Made by a program: the position numbers and the translations under genes | Notes under the pieces: generated by a model | Database searches by the model: none | What the model saw: only the letters and a program-made list of their open reading frames with translations | What the model was told of the DNA's origin: nothing | Origin: Ligula intestinalis | Taxonomy: Eukaryota; Platyhelminthes; Cestoda; Diphyllobothriidea; Diphyllobothriidae | NCBI GenBank assembly: GCA_036362985.1 | Contig: JAYGXS010000002.1 | Coordinates: forward strand, 5,299,953-5,363,952 | Reading direction: 5' to 3' | Length of the DNA stretch: 64,000 bases | Shown: piece after piece, positions 11,355 through 21,600 of the stretch | Layout: each line of letters starts with the position of its first letter | Numbering within the stretch: position 1 is the stretch's first letter

Positions 11355-11403
11355 GTATTGAAGCAGACTTTTCGAAAACATTCTCATTTTCACCGTCAGA
11401 GCG
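11355..11403 (-). ncRNA. Hammerhead-like motif of PLE, minus strand
   Basis: Minus-strand CTGACGG, hairpin region, TTTTCGAAAAGTCTGC. It lies downstream (minus strand) of the PLE tail at 11870-11480. The GAAA box is intact, but the base after it differs from other copies. Confidence 0.45.
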
Positions 11404-11479
11404 TAGTGTCTATTCTCCTGCTGGCGTCGATGAGTATTTCTGACCGCTAGACGCATGTTATAACTGGGTCTATAAACAT

Positions 11480-11862
11480 AAGTCGATCGATTGTACCGAT
11501 TGATTTCAGGTGACTGTTTGAATTGTTCTCGCCCTAGAAGGCACTTTTATAAGATGTGTCCCGTCGTTCTTGCGCCTCTTGAGAGTGTCCACTTCCTTCG
11601 TTCGCGGCTGCCAGCTATTAGTCTTGCGTATCTTCATTCGTCCGACCTGTTGCTCGGTTCTGAGCAGGTTTAAGCCCTGTGCGGAACGCTTGGCAGGCAG
11701 GATGAAGGTCTATGGCTCTGTTAAGTGTACCCGCCCAGCTAACTGCTCGTATATAATCACGGCTCAGGGTGAGACTCGCAGCTCAATCGTAGAGCGTTGG
11801 CTGCGCAAAGGCCTTTCCTACTGTGTGGATTCGACTACCAAGGAGGCCGCGAATTTTTGAAA
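11480..11862 (-). pseudogene. PLE endonuclease C-terminal tail, minus strand
   Basis: Minus-strand translation near 11715-11655 gives TLNRAIDLHPACQALRTGL, a block found again at 18560-18590 (TLNRAMDLHPAYQALCTGL). This is the region just after the GIY-YIG domain in one PLE family. The following 200 bases match the tail leading to the hammerhead-like motifs near 17930 and 18834. The endonuclease itself is not present. Confidence 0.55.
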
Positions 11863-11864
11863 AT

Positions 11865-12115
11865 TGAACCAACTGAACCAAGCAAATCGGCCAACCGCCC
11901 CCCCTTCCCTAACAAGTAAATGGGCCAAGTGGTCATTCTGGCAGATTCTAGATGGTGGTTTAGGAAAGCCTGCCTGGACAGTCAGATTGCTGTTGCGTTA
12001 TCGCGGATACCATACGAGCAGCAAAGCTAGACAAGCAAATCGACCCAAGCGGGATTAAATTCACGGCCCTTTGTGAGCCTCTTAGGTGCACAAAAGCCCT
12101 TCCTGCTTGGTAGGT
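11865..12115 (+). repeat. Dispersed repeat family related to 50480 and 59990
   Basis: Shared blocks in the same order: CATTCTGG.GGATTCTAGATG, CCTGC.TGG.CAGTCA, a CCATA.GAGC block, and ATCGA.CCAAG.G.GATTAAA. They occur here, at 50480-50630 and twice at 59690-60190. The copies near 60 kb continue into a tRNA-like sequence; this one does not keep a readable tRNA head. Confidence 0.5.
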
Positions 12116-13465
12116 TGGATGCCCACCGAGGTCGCAAATTTTGTCCAATCGGGTTAACTGAAATAACGAAAGCTGTCTCCTTAAAATTCCTATTCATTTT
12201 CCCGCATGTTGTGATATCAAACAAATAAAATTTCAGGTTATTGGCCATGCCAGATGTCACGAGCCAATGGGGTGGAACCAAGAACAAGAAGATCAAAGTA
12301 ACAAAAACTGTCGCTCATTGTAGAGCAGTACGCTGCGTCAAATGGACTTGCTTCAAGCAACGACTGAATGAGCCTACAGCGTTTACCAATTTACATCCCT
12401 TTAACTGTCCGCGTTAATATTAAGTCTACCTTTTTGTTTACTACGATAGATTGCTTAACTCAGGAAATATGCAGATCAAATGTTGAAGGTGTTTAAACAC
12501 ACCTTTGAGGTTTTTTCTTTCGTTCATTTAAAAGTACTGTTAAGTCGAAAAGAGTTCAGAGCAAATCGACATATGGGAGGCAATAATGGGCCAATACGGG
12601 TCAACTGCAAGGTTTCTTGATATCAAAGGGACAAAACGTCTCATTGATGCGTGTCGAACTACATAGAAAAATCGATAAAAGCAAGCAAGACTGCCTAACG
12701 ACCCAGATCGGTACGTATACAATCACTCCTCTTTGACGCTTGAAAAGCTTAAATGTTTTACCTATATGTGTTTCAGAAAACGGAAAATATCATTCAAAAA
12801 AGTAAGGTAAGGACAAATCTGAGAAAATGCACGATGACTGAAAGATATATTTCTGAAAATAAACTTGATTCAATAAAGTAAATTAGTCAAACAATAAATT
12901 AAATAAAAATCAAAAAGCCGGTCTCGTTTTACAGGATTGTGGGATTTTGGTTTTCGTAGTGTTACCCACCACACTTAAGCAATTCTTTGTAATTCTAGAC
13001 CCATTTCCAAATGTCGGTCAGCTTCGTATGATATTGGTCACTGCCTGCACGCTGACTAAACTTGGAAAGCAGCATCCATATAGGAAGCGCAATCACCCAT
13101 CGCGAATAACCATGTCCACATTTGCATGGATGAGAACTTAGAGTGTTGATTTAAGTTTAACAACGAAAGACCGTGAATTCTTTTATGCCGTGCACTCAGA
13201 CGAGAGATGCACAAATCAGTTAGTAGACTTTCATGCGGTATATACATTTTTTATGGACATATCTGGACGGGCACAATAACTCTCGACTGGGCAGCTGGAT
13301 GTAGCAGAACCGCATCGACACGGGTTTCAGTCGACCATAAAGCTGTTTCTTAAATGCTGTTATCTGCTGTCGTACATCTCTCATACGTCTTACAAAGTCG
13401 CATAAAAACCGTCGTTCGTTTCCAAAAGGGGTTTTACTTTTTTCAAATAAAGATGCTGCACGGTG
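12116..13465. other. No gene recognised
   Basis: AT-rich sequence with short open frames only. No splice-flanked exon, TE domain or RNA structure that I can support. Confidence 0.5.
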
Positions 13466-13469
13466 TCTG

Positions 13470-13659
13470 GAGTGCAATTAAGATTTAAGATTAAGCCATT
13501 AGTAAATTCATCCTAGCTCTTACAATCATTGAGATGATTGTGATTGCCTTCACCGATAGCTTGATAAAAGGGCAGTGCTTTAATTTATACGTTTGAGTAG
13601 TAATTGTGAGAGCTAGGATGAATTTGCTAATGGCTTAATCTTAAATCTTAATTGCACTC
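13470..13659. mobile_element. MITE-like foldback element, 58-base inverted arms
   Basis: Arms 13470-13527 and 13602-13659 are inverted repeats with about four mismatches. Both carry AGTGCAATTAAGATTTAAG at the outside and TCATCCTAGCTCT inside, enclosing 74 bases of unique sequence. No transposase fits inside 190 bases, and I see no clear target-site duplication. It does not carry the CTGANGA/GAAA core seen in the PLE-type inverted pairs, so it is probably a separate foldback/MITE family. Confidence 0.65.
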
Positions 13660-13983
13660 TTTTCTTTGTATCGGGATTGCGTACAAAAGTGGCTTTTGTT
13701 AAGACAGCATTCAAGGACAAACGTAAATTTATCGCTTATCTTAATGTGGTTGAAATCAGTTATAGGTCCCGCCATCACCGAAATCCATGAAAAAAAACAC
13801 CTCTTCCGTAATATAGGTGAACCTGAACTAAATGCAACGAAGGATAATCATTCCGCAGCCAAAGTCCTAATAATAACCTTTGATAAAACTGTGTAACCCT
13901 AACGTAACTAAAACCCCAATCCTCATGTTAACATAAATCTTACCTTAACTTCAACCGTATTCTTAAAAAGAACATAAGTTCTC

Positions 13984-14127
13984 CTAGAATTCAGTGAAAA
14001 CTATCTGTATTGTGGGTGGTACTTGCTCGAATCTCCCACTGGAGAAGAACAGATAAATGATCCAAAGAACAACCAGATAAAAGAACAAAACTGTTGAAAA
14101 AGTGGTCATTTCATTTAAATGTGCATG
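13984..14127 (-). CDS. Candidate last exon of the SLC35F-like gene (weak)
   Basis: After the donor at 14364 the next minus-strand acceptor giving a long in-phase frame is TTACTTGCAG before 14127. The frame stays open for 47 codons and ends at TAG (13986-13984). It is hydrophobic in the middle (VLFFYLVVLWIIYLFF), then SGRFEQVPP. SLC35F proteins normally end with a short hydrophilic tail, so another hydrophobic stretch is unexpected and this may be chance in AT-rich sequence. The true terminal exon may lie elsewhere or outside the window. Confidence 0.2.
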   Translation of the reverse strand, partial: HAHLNEMTTFSTVLFFYLVVLWIIYLFFSSGRFEQVPPTIQIVFTEF

Positions 14128-14364
14128 CTGCAAGTAATCCCATGAAAGTAATTAAATAAGCAGAAAATTTTGTTGGTATTGTTACCATCTTCAAGTTTCA
14201 TTTTCAAACCTGCAATTCCTCGACAAAATGAATAATTCATGTTACAAAAAAGGATAGGCTCCTGAAATTAGGCTTCGAGTAAAGTTGAACCGATTGTATT
14301 TCACTATATTCTTGTAAAAGTTTTGCATGCATTTGCTTGTGGGATACGAACTAGCAATGCCTAC

Positions 14365-14480
14365 CTTGTAGAACTTCAAAGGCACGGCCGCTACTAGCGC
14401 TCCTGTGCAGACGAGCAGAATACTCGCGATACGGGAACGGTTGAGATCGAGTTCGATTCGATTCCGATAGATTTCAACAC
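14365..14480 (-). CDS. SLC35F3/F4-like transporter, exon 8 (last transmembrane helix)
   Basis: Minus-strand exon of 116 bases with clean borders: acceptor TTTGCATTGCAG before 14480 and donor CAAG|GTAGGC after 14365. It enters with two bases completing a Gly codon split with the previous exon (G|GT) and ends on a full codon. It encodes VEIYRNRIELDLNRS followed by a helix (RIASILLVCTGALVAAVPL) and KFYK. In SLC35F proteins the final block is a charged loop after a V.D/E.Y pattern, then the last helix ending in a Pro-containing LLPE.W motif; the spacing here agrees. One frame contains a stop and the chosen frame is set by the upstream phase. Recognition is by family pattern, not alignment. Confidence 0.75.
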
Positions 14481-14799
14481 CTGCAATGCAAAGTAGAATT
14501 ATGCACTTTCTGCAATCCGAGCAGACCTACTGAAAGAAACTAAGCTAAGCTCTTCTGGCGCAGGAAAAGGCGAATAAAATTAGTTAAATTATCGTTTAAA
14601 TACACGTCTTCCCTCATCCGTTTACTCGTTGCTCGACGCACTGACTTTGCAATTTTTAACGAATTTTCGATTCAAGGCAGACTTTCTTGAGTAAGAACAT
14701 GCCTTATACGTTTAAAAAGTATCAGAAGCCAAGAACGACGATCCAACAGCGGTTTGATTACTGTATCACAGGGAATTAAGTAAAGAAGACGAAGGTTTT

Positions 14800-15110
14800 C
14801 CTTTCGCCGGAATCCTATCTTCTTTCGTCTGAGCTTTCAAACCTTTTCTGGAGTCCACCGTCAGCGATGAAATCTTCTACGAAGCGAAAAGAAATTCTAA
14901 GGGATAGTGGTCGGTCAAAAACCAGTAATACCAGACCGTAGGTGCGTGGACAGTGCCCCGTACGTTGGCGCCAGATCGATAAATTGATTGACTGAGTCTT
15001 GATTGGAGGCCCGAGCTTCAATAAATTCCAGACATGCATTGTTTCCGGTGTGAGCGATTATCATTGTGGTCACGCAAGACAAGGTGTAAATAAGGACGTC
15101 ACGTCTAAGG
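14800..15110 (-). pseudogene. PLE tail with hammerhead-like end, minus strand
   Basis: Minus-strand 15075-14950 reads MIIAHTGNNAC, EARASNQDSVNQFIDLAPTY and GALSTHLRSG, the segment after the GIY-YIG domain in the same PLE family as 8055-8160 (AHAGNKTGREL, SVNRFIDLAP pattern). A hammerhead-like core follows at 14865-14822 (CTGACGG, hairpin, TTTGAAAGCTCAGACG), matching the motif at 8286 in its stem and CTCAGAC segment. The endonuclease proper is missing. Confidence 0.6.
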
Positions 15111-15319
15111 AGACTATGATATCGTCCAATTGAATCTTCCAGCGATGAGGTTATACCAAAAATTAAGAGCCTAAACTACTCAGTATGTACAGCATGCTGT
15201 CAATGTGTGTCAAAGACTTGGTCAGTTGCAGGCATCGTTAGATCCGGGATGCATTGTTTATGCCGGCCTCTGGAGATGAACATTGATCCTAGATTCTACA
15301 AACGTTAACCTCCAGCAAT

Positions 15320-15720
15320 ATTTTACAATGCCGCATGGTTTTTAGTTACAAAACGACCAGAAGCAACTACCAGTAGCCAACTACGGAAGGCGAAAGATCC
15401 GTTGCTACGACAGGAGACATCGGGAGTTTTTACTGAATATGGTGCAGTTGCAGACAAGGAAACTACGAGGGCAAACATTGGAGATCACTCCGCACGCAGA
15501 TAGCCAAACATGTGGCCGCAGTGAGGATTACAGCCGCTTACTCGTAGGTTGCGTCTCATGCAAGAGAACCCGGGCACAGAAACTGAAAACAACGTCAGCC
15601 GAGACCTGCTTTAGCTTAGGTTCTGCGGTCCGCAATCGATTAATAAGTTTACTGACATCACGGCTCCCATATTCTGTGCTGAATCGTTGCCTAGGCTGGA
15701 CGCATGAGAGGCCATAGGTT
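15320..15720 (+). pseudogene. Decayed PLE GIY-YIG endonuclease
   Basis: DNA-level counterpart of the better copy at 16410-16740. CATCGGGAGTTTTTACTGAA parallels GGCTGGAGTCATTTACCAGA, and the later VSRDLL, CGPQSINKF and ITAPI pieces parallel VSRELFESWFSGP and SINKRNDL. Frame is lost many times. The open frame at 15439-15717 is not the ancestral one. It is followed by a hammerhead-like motif at 15942. Confidence 0.55.
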
Positions 15721-15941
15721 CAACTTCTAAACGGGCAAAATGACTGAGTAATTTTTACGTCCAAAATGGAGAACAGGGACCGACTGTTAGCGACTACCGA
15801 TTGGGATGCAGACTAAGGATCAATTATCACATCATGCAAGATCATCGGTATTTAACGCAAGATCGTCTTATTCTATTAGGCCACATGACAACTAAATCCC
15901 AGCGCTTCTGGCCTCCTCATCAATCTTATATATGTTAGTGT

Positions 15942-15990
15942 CTCTGAGGATGAGTTTGAGTGCGAATTCAAAACGTCAGACCAATAAACT
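15942..15990 (+). ncRNA. Hammerhead-like motif of PLE
   Basis: CTGAGGA, hairpin GAGTTT/GAATTC-like, CAAAACGTCAGACCAATAAA. The first G of the GAAA box is lost or shifted, so it is probably inactive. It sits about 220 bases after the PLE tail at 15320-15720, the same arrangement as at 8286 and 27432. Confidence 0.5.
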
Positions 15991-16379
15991 CCATGTTCAA
16001 GCGATCACATGTTCCGCTTCTGATTTCTTAAAAGTATTTGACCTTATTAAATGTAAGAGTTAACAGTAATATCAACAGGCCGCAATATATTTGGATCAAA
16101 ATTAATGTCGGCCAACTAAAAAGGATGCGTAGTTGATGCGTTGGACCAAAACAGGGGCTAAACCAGAGCACACGAAGCGTTATTCGGGATGCATTCCCAT
16201 CACAATTTTAAAAAATGTTGGAGGAGGGGTCGTTGGTGGTACGAGTAGGAGCAGGCTTCATCACCATCCACCTGTGGCATGTATGGCCTTTGCACTCCGT
16301 GGGGTCTGAGTCAGTTATGACGGCTCCAGTCGCCTGCGTCATATCCCATCTACAGTTTTCTCCACTCTCTCTGCTCACC

Positions 16380-16905
16380 CGACTTGGAGTTGGATTTACG
16401 CATAGGCCAGAAACAACCAGCAGGCACCGGGTCATGAGACCAAAAGGTCCACTGCCTCGGCAGGAGACGGCTGGAGTCATTTACCAGATCTGGTGCATTT
16501 GTGGACAAAGCAAGTATGTCGGAGAAATCAGAAGATTACCCTGGGCGCGCATGACCGAGCATGCAGCGGCGGTAAGGAAGAATGACGCCAAATCCCAGGT
16601 TGCAGCTCACTCGACGGGACCCAGCCGTATTTTCAAGTTTGATGAGGCCGAAATCCTCGCTAGAGGTGACAAACGCGTGAGCCGTGAGCTGTTCGAGTCA
16701 TGGTTCTCTGGCCCCTAGTCCATCAACAAGCGCAACGATTTGGCGTTCCCATACGGTGTACTGAGTTACTTCCTGAGCAAGAGAATCAGTCACGTGGGAA
16801 GGAATTGACGCAGCAACAACTCTGACAACAGTGGGCATAATTGTCGTGCAATTATCAAACCGGCATCCGATGCAGAAAAGAACGCTGTAGCAATTAATGA
16901 GCAAT
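16380..16905 (+). pseudogene. PLE GIY-YIG endonuclease domain and tail
   Basis: The frame 16215-16718 holds a well kept PLE endonuclease region: LGVGFTHRPETTSRHRVMRP, PLPRQETAGVIYQIWCICG, QSKYVGEIRRLPWARMTEH and AAAVRKNDAKSQVAAHSTGP, then FKFDEAEILARGDKRVSREL, FESWFSGP, a stop, and SINKRNDLAFPYGV. Family expectation is YxIxC...YVGETGR.L..R..EH. Here ETGR is EIRR and the Tyr-Gly-Glu segment is kept. The N-terminal 60 codons of the open frame are not PLE-like. The RT is absent, so this is a 5'-truncated copy; its tail fades by about 16905. Confidence 0.75.
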
Positions 16906-17031
16906 CACCGCACCAATTAAGACCTCAAGCGATGGCTACAGGAACTGGAAATTATAGTACGCATGCGGGCGACCGCTACAAACTATAAATACCGTGCAAT
17001 CTATGCATGTATGACACTTATATGCGCATGT

Positions 17032-17307
17032 CTCAGAATTTTCTACAATTGTTATCTTGTTAATCACCTGAGAAATTAATTTCTGTTCGCGGTACATATC
17101 AGTATATTTAAGGTCTGTAGGCATAGACCGAAATTTTATGTGTATATTTGTGTTGAAACCCGTCAACCACTGTGATATATACACCCGCGGGGTTGACGGG
17201 TTTCAACACAAATATACACTAACCCATTTAATCTACGCCTCTGACGTTAAATATACTGATACCTACAGCGAACAGAAATTAATTTCTCAGGAGATTAAGA
17301 AGCTGAG
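17032..17307. repeat. Inverted repeat, ~120-137-base arms
   Basis: Arms 17032-17168 and 17191-17307 are reverse complements with scattered mismatches and a few indels. Both contain GTGTATATTTGTGTTGAAACC or its complement, an ACCTTAAATATACTGAT-like block, and AACAGAAATTAATTTCTCAG. The 22-base spacer is GC-rich at one end. No CTGANGA core is evident. It could be two head-to-head solo ends of an unidentified element or a foldback element. Confidence 0.6.
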
Positions 17308-17589
17308 TTTTCAAAACCGGTATAGGGAAAGCTGGGTAACCCAATGATGAGCCGGAGCCCTCGCAGTTGTCTCAAGCAGCGGCAGAATACCGACGAAACA
17401 CGTGTCTGAACCTTTCAGCAAGTACCTAGACTGTTAGTATGGTAAGTTGCAATGTCAATGTTTATACGATTGCCCATGATTAAAGATTCTCGATGGAATC
17501 TCAAACGTCAGGAAAATAAACTTCTTATTCCAGTGATCGCTTCTTCTTCGTCTTCTTCTTTTAAACTGCTTCCTGGAACTCGCCTTTTC

Positions 17590-17790
17590 AATTCTATTGG
17601 CAATCTCTCTTGATATTGAGCCCAGGTATGAGGGAAAAGATAGTGCGGTAGATGCGACGTAGGTTCACTTTCCTCTCAAACTACTCCGTGCGAAAGTCAC
17701 CGTCTTTGCACCAACCTGATGTGGAGCACTAGGTGGACATCGTCAGAATAGACGGTCAAACTGTAATAGTTAGCGGGAAAGTAGGTGATC
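17590..17790 (+). repeat. Dispersed repeat family related to 50090-50290
   Basis: Common blocks: GATGCGACG, GTGCGAAAGTCACC / CACGCAAAAGTCACC, and GACGGTC.AACTG. A weaker relative lies at 50680-50760. No coding content that I recognise. Confidence 0.45.
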
Positions 17791-17910
17791 TCCGTTTATT
17801 CACAAAAGATTTAGGTAAATTGCACATTTTGAAGCATTTGCTTAATATTGCTTAAATCAACCCCGGAAGAGGTAGAAGAAGATAAGGAAATTTCTGAGAC
17901 CAAGTTGTAT

Positions 17911-18240
17911 TTATGCTGACGTTTCAAAAGTATTCTCGCTCAAATCTTCAGAGCGTAATGTCGAGTGAGTTTGTCTAACCGCTAACTGCGCCTGATGCTC
18001 GCCTGCCAATCAATTGTATCGATTGATTTCTTGCGGCTCTTTAAATTGTTCGCGCCGTCGTGGGCGCCTCCATGAGATGTGTCAAGTCATTTACGTGCAT
18101 CTTGAGCGTTTCCATCTTCTTTGTTTGCGTCTGCCAGCCGTCGGCTCTCAATCCTTTATGTGAAGAATGTATAAGAGGCGGCTGCAAGAATCCTGAAAAC
18201 ATTCGGTAGCGGTGTGGCTCATAGGCCAAAGTCGACCACC
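17911..18240 (-). pseudogene. PLE tail with hammerhead-like motif, minus strand
   Basis: Minus-strand 18150-18045 gives TLKMHVNDLTHLMEAP and TTARTI, the counterpart of the tail of the plus copy near 18680-18745. A hammerhead-like core follows at 17953-17911: CTGAAGA, hairpin, TTTTGAAACGTCAGCATAAA, then a GGTCTCAGAAATTTCC block shared with the plus copy. The core is intact apart from a weak stem II. Confidence 0.6.
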
Positions 18241-18412
18241 AGAAGGCAGATCATGATTTCCAAAGACCCGCTACCGTTGACGAAATAATTGGCTTAGTTC
18301 TGCAACGTATCATGCCAAGACTGCAATGCAAGGTATGTTTGTGAAAAAAGCAGACGCCATGGCACAATGTTGCATGAGCATTAGCTCGCAATCAATCGCA
18401 AGGATGAGCTCT

Positions 18413-18775
18413 CTATAGTCTATGACCACGTTCAGCAGAAAACTCACACGTTCGCCTTTGAGAAAGCAAGGGTAATAGGCCGGACCAACGACAAGAAGGC
18501 CAGATTGCTGCTAGACAGTTGGTCCTCGACTGGCACATTAAACAGAGCCATGGACCTTCATCCCGCCTACCAAGCGCTCTGCACAGGGCTTTAACCTGCT
18601 CAGAACGGAGCAGTAGGTCGGGCAAAGGAAGATACACAAAACCGACGGCCGAAAACCGCGAGCAAAGAAGGTGGAAACGCTTAGGAGGCACATAAATGAC
18701 TTGAAACACCTCATGGAGGCGCCCGCGAGGGCGCGAACAATTTGAACAGCCACCACCAATCAATCTGTACAATCG
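18413..18775 (+). pseudogene. PLE endonuclease C-terminal tail, plus strand
   Basis: Plus-strand frame reads HVQQKTHTFAFEKARVIGRT, NDKKARLLLDSWSSTG and TLNRAMDLHPAYQALCTGL, followed by a decayed tail. This is the region immediately after the GIY-YIG domain in one PLE family. Open frames on the other strand here are shadows. With the minus copy at 18240-17911 it forms an outward-facing pair. Confidence 0.65.
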
Positions 18776-18831
18776 ATCGACACGCTGGCATCAAGCGCAG
18801 CTAGCGGTTAGGCAACGCACTCGACACTGCG

Positions 18832-18876
18832 CTCTGACAATGGAAGCGAGAATGCTTTTGAAACGCCCGCATAAAT
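18832..18876 (+). ncRNA. Hammerhead-like motif of PLE
   Basis: CTGACAA, hairpin with AAGC/GCTT, TTTTGAAACGCCCGCATAAA, then GGTCTCAGAAATTGCC. It is the mirror partner of the motif at 17953-17911 and follows the PLE tail at 18413-18775 by about 60 bases. Confidence 0.6.
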
Positions 18877-19109
18877 ACACCTTGGTCTCAGAAATTGCCC
18901 CGTCTTCTTCTTCTTCCTCTTCCGGTGATGATTAGAGCAGCATTATAACTAAACCTCGAATATTTTCGCATATTATTTTATTAATTTTAGACTTAATCGA
19001 TCTTACATGTCAGACAATTTCAGCATATAGGTGTTTTGTCTGAGGAAACTCCCACGATAAAACTACGTAATAAATTGTTCTCAGGAAGTGACAGCCATAA
19101 AGAACTCAC

Positions 19110-19199
19110 CAAACGAAATCGGGAGCATCCCTAACACCTCAAGGCGATATATCACGGTAGAATGCACAGGACTGGAAAGTTCTTGCATAAGCACTGCCA
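19110..19199 (-). CDS. SLC35F3/F4-like transporter, exon 7
   Basis: A 90-base minus-strand exon: acceptor TTTTGCATTTAG before 19199 and donor TTTG|GTGAGT after 19110. It enters with TG (completing G|TG, Val) and leaves with one base (G|GT, Gly), matching exon 6 before it and exon 8 after it. It encodes AVLMQELSSPVHSTVIYRLE and VLGMLPISF. In SLC35F relatives this stretch is the ninth helix (AVT.P...S.G..L.IP pattern) leading into the V.D.Y loop at the start of the last exon, which is exactly what follows. It contains no start codon that would be expected of an independent gene. Confidence 0.7.
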
Positions 19200-19355
19200 C
19201 TAAATGCAAAAGGTGTACAAAATACAACATTAGAAAGTTTCACCATGTGGGAAACTTTCAATGAACTGCTACAGAGAACCAAATAGTTCTGAATAATTTA
19301 AATTGGCAACAAAAGCGCGCAGTTTTCATTTCGCGCCTTCTTTCTTCCGACCTAC

Positions 19356-19481
19356 CCTGAAAAGCCGAAAATGCGATTGCGAAGGCAGGCCAGGGAAAGT
19401 TTCTCCAGTCGACTTCCTCCGCGTTTGTCACGACGCACGTAAAAATGACAATGGGCCAGCAGGAGAGGCAACAAAAAATTC
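19356..19481 (-). CDS. SLC35F3/F4-like transporter, exon 6
   Basis: A 126-base minus-strand exon. The acceptor is a pyrimidine tract ending CTTTTTTCAAAG before 19481; the donor is CAGG|GTAGGT after 19356. It encodes IFCCLSCWPIVIFTCVVTNA, EEVDWRNFPW and PAFAIAFSAFQ. The G.FN.LF...P....YF..VE......IPW pattern of SLC35F proteins is recognisable, with W-P and FPW in place. A competing acceptor, CTGCAG at 19506, would add eight codons; the chosen one gives a nearly gap-free fit to the family pattern and the correct phase. The intron to exon 7 is only 156 bases. Confidence 0.7.
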
Positions 19482-19559
19482 CTTTGAAAAAAGGTAGCGA
19501 AAAGCCTGCAGTTAGACGCCTCCTGACATAAATCCTCAATTCCCACATGAATTGAAGCA

Positions 19560-20925
19560 GGTGTGAGCTGATCTTACTTGTTGTATGTAGAATACTGTAA
19601 CAATTTCAGTGTAAAAGGCGCGTTTATACATTCAAAGGCCAGAATTATTGCAAATTGACGAAAGTGCAACCTTCGACGCGTTTATTTCCCGCTATGAATT
19701 TAGAGTGAGAGTATCTATTGGAATTAACAAACTGTGCACTTTTACCGAGGAGATCCATTAAAAAAATGTAAGTTTATTAGTTAAGAACCTATGGTTGCGT
19801 CCTTTCTGCATCGAAATATAAAAACAAATAATACTGTTCAAATCAGACAAATCAGAAATTATGCATGTAAATGCCGTTGCGAAAGGTAAGGGACAGGTGG
19901 ACCTAAGACACTGGAAGTTTTCAAATTGAACAAAGTTGAACATGTGCGTGGCGACAACCGGGCGTCTCCTACGACTTGCGTAAGCTGCTGCAATACGGAG
20001 AAGAAAATCAGAACTCTGTAAGCAGCTGGATCCTGTGATCAACCGGGCATTGCCGTGGTAACGATCAACAAACTCATTTCCGCACACGTCTCCTCACCCC
20101 CCTCTTAGGAGTGCCTGCCATCCTGTACTTTACTCCCCTTTTAACCAAGTCTTTCAGGCTTCAATAAACATGAGCTAACATGAAATGCCATGGTAACCCC
20201 TTCTCTATCCTCTCAAAATGCGTCCACATCTAAGACTTATAGCTTCTGCTCTCTTTACTCATCAAGTTTCAGCCTTCTAGGCCAACATTTGATTTGACAG
20301 TTAACGATCTTATTAATAGGCTACAACGGTTTGCAGTTGGGTAAGAGGTCGTGAAATTACATGACGTCAATAAATCCTGATAACCTCGTGATCTTTGCCT
20401 TGTTAAAATTTCTTCCAAGAAATCAAATCTTCAATAGTCCAGTACAGAGGCCGGGAGCCTTTTTGACTCAGAGAGCCAACAAAGCCAATATTTAGAAACA
20501 TATTGCAGCGAGAGACATATACTATATTTTAAGATTGAACTTAATTTAATGCGAATATAATACGCTTCTGGATTTCTTGATTGAAGGAAGCAAAATCACA
20601 CAATCTTAAGTTTCTAATTCAAATTTTATTTGAGAGATCCACATACAATCATTAAAAGAACCACACCTAGCTTGCAAGCCATACTTTCCCGACCCCTGGT
20701 CTAGTAGATGCAAAAATAGCATCATTCCCAACACCTATGGGTTGACATATTCCTTGGTTAGCCTTTTAAGAAAGATCAATTCTAACCAGGTGTAATAAAT
20801 CTTTTCACAGATTAGTGCAGCGGCTACTCAAATAATTAAATTAAATTTGAAATCTCTTTTTGACATAAATCGTTAAAAGACAGCATTCATTTTAATAATG
20901 ACGGGTATAAAACGAGTTCCAAGAA
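19560..20925. other. Intron sequence without further recognised features
   Basis: A minus-strand open frame at 20087-19758 contains RRRPVVATHMFNFVQFENFQ, but no acceptable donor follows it and it does not fit the SLC35F model. I see nothing else supported here. Confidence 0.4.
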
Positions 20926-20929
20926 ATAC

Positions 20930-21600
20930 ATGATAACGTTGGAATCGGATCACTATTTACCAGTGGATGGAAAAATAGACAACATATATATCCATGTTTA
21001 CCGAACGCCCCCGTCACCCGAAAAAACGAGATGTATTAAAACTGTGCATGAAAAACGTTCAATTTCTATCTAACAGCCAATAGGTGGAATAGCACTGGGA
21101 TTCCGTTTGGTTCAAAAATTGCTGTCATTTTTATGGGCCAGCTAGCGGAAACTGTCTCATCAAAATTGAACATGGAACTAATCCACAGAAGATACGTAGA
21201 TAATATATTCCTGATTGTTGATGATATTAAAAAAGTTGAAGATTTTCTCCCTACTACGAGTAAACTGCTCTCTTAAATTATGTTCACAACGGGGAAAGAA
21301 CAAGATTACCAACTGCCCTTCCTAGATGGTTGTACTTTGAGACACAAAATGGTTCCGTAAGATGGATCGTTTTCCCCGAGGATACATAGAAATTTCAGTT
21401 CTTATATTGTTTCAGTTTGCTTCCCATACAATGTAAATGTAACTTCGTATTCGCTTTTTTCGAAAGGGCAACAATAAATTACCCTTTGGAGACACCGAAG
21501 GGAGATATTGCTTGTTCCAACTGAACTTTACTAAAGTGTGGATATCCAGCACGTTTCATCGACAAGTACAGCAACGTTCTGAGGTCAAACCTGACGTAAT
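20930..21600 (+). pseudogene. Penelope-like element RT fragment
   Basis: Plus-strand blocks are LKLCMKNVQFLSNSQ (21030-21080), a GIPFGSKIAVIFMGQLAETV block and then NMELIHRRYVDNIFLIVDD at 21170-21225, followed by a run to TTSKLLS, a stop, and EQDYQLPFLDG. PLE pattern: C..N..F.F....Y.Q..G.AMGSP.....A......E....RRYVDD.F.IVDD, then PS..FT.E.E....PFLD. The second catalytic Asp is Asn (YVDN). The endonuclease is absent. It sits in the intron between exons 5 and 6 of the SLC35F-like gene. Confidence 0.65.

Noticed and set aside
19487..19505. Alternative longer start of exon 6 at CTGCAG (19505)
   Set aside because: Same phase, but adds residues that would insert a gap relative to the family pattern; the pyrimidine-rich acceptor at 19482 fits better.
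19758..20087. Minus-strand open frame with RRRPVVATHMFNFVQFENFQ, considered as an extra transporter exon
   Set aside because: An acceptor exists (CGTATTGCAG) but no usable donor follows, and the SLC35F model is already in phase without it.
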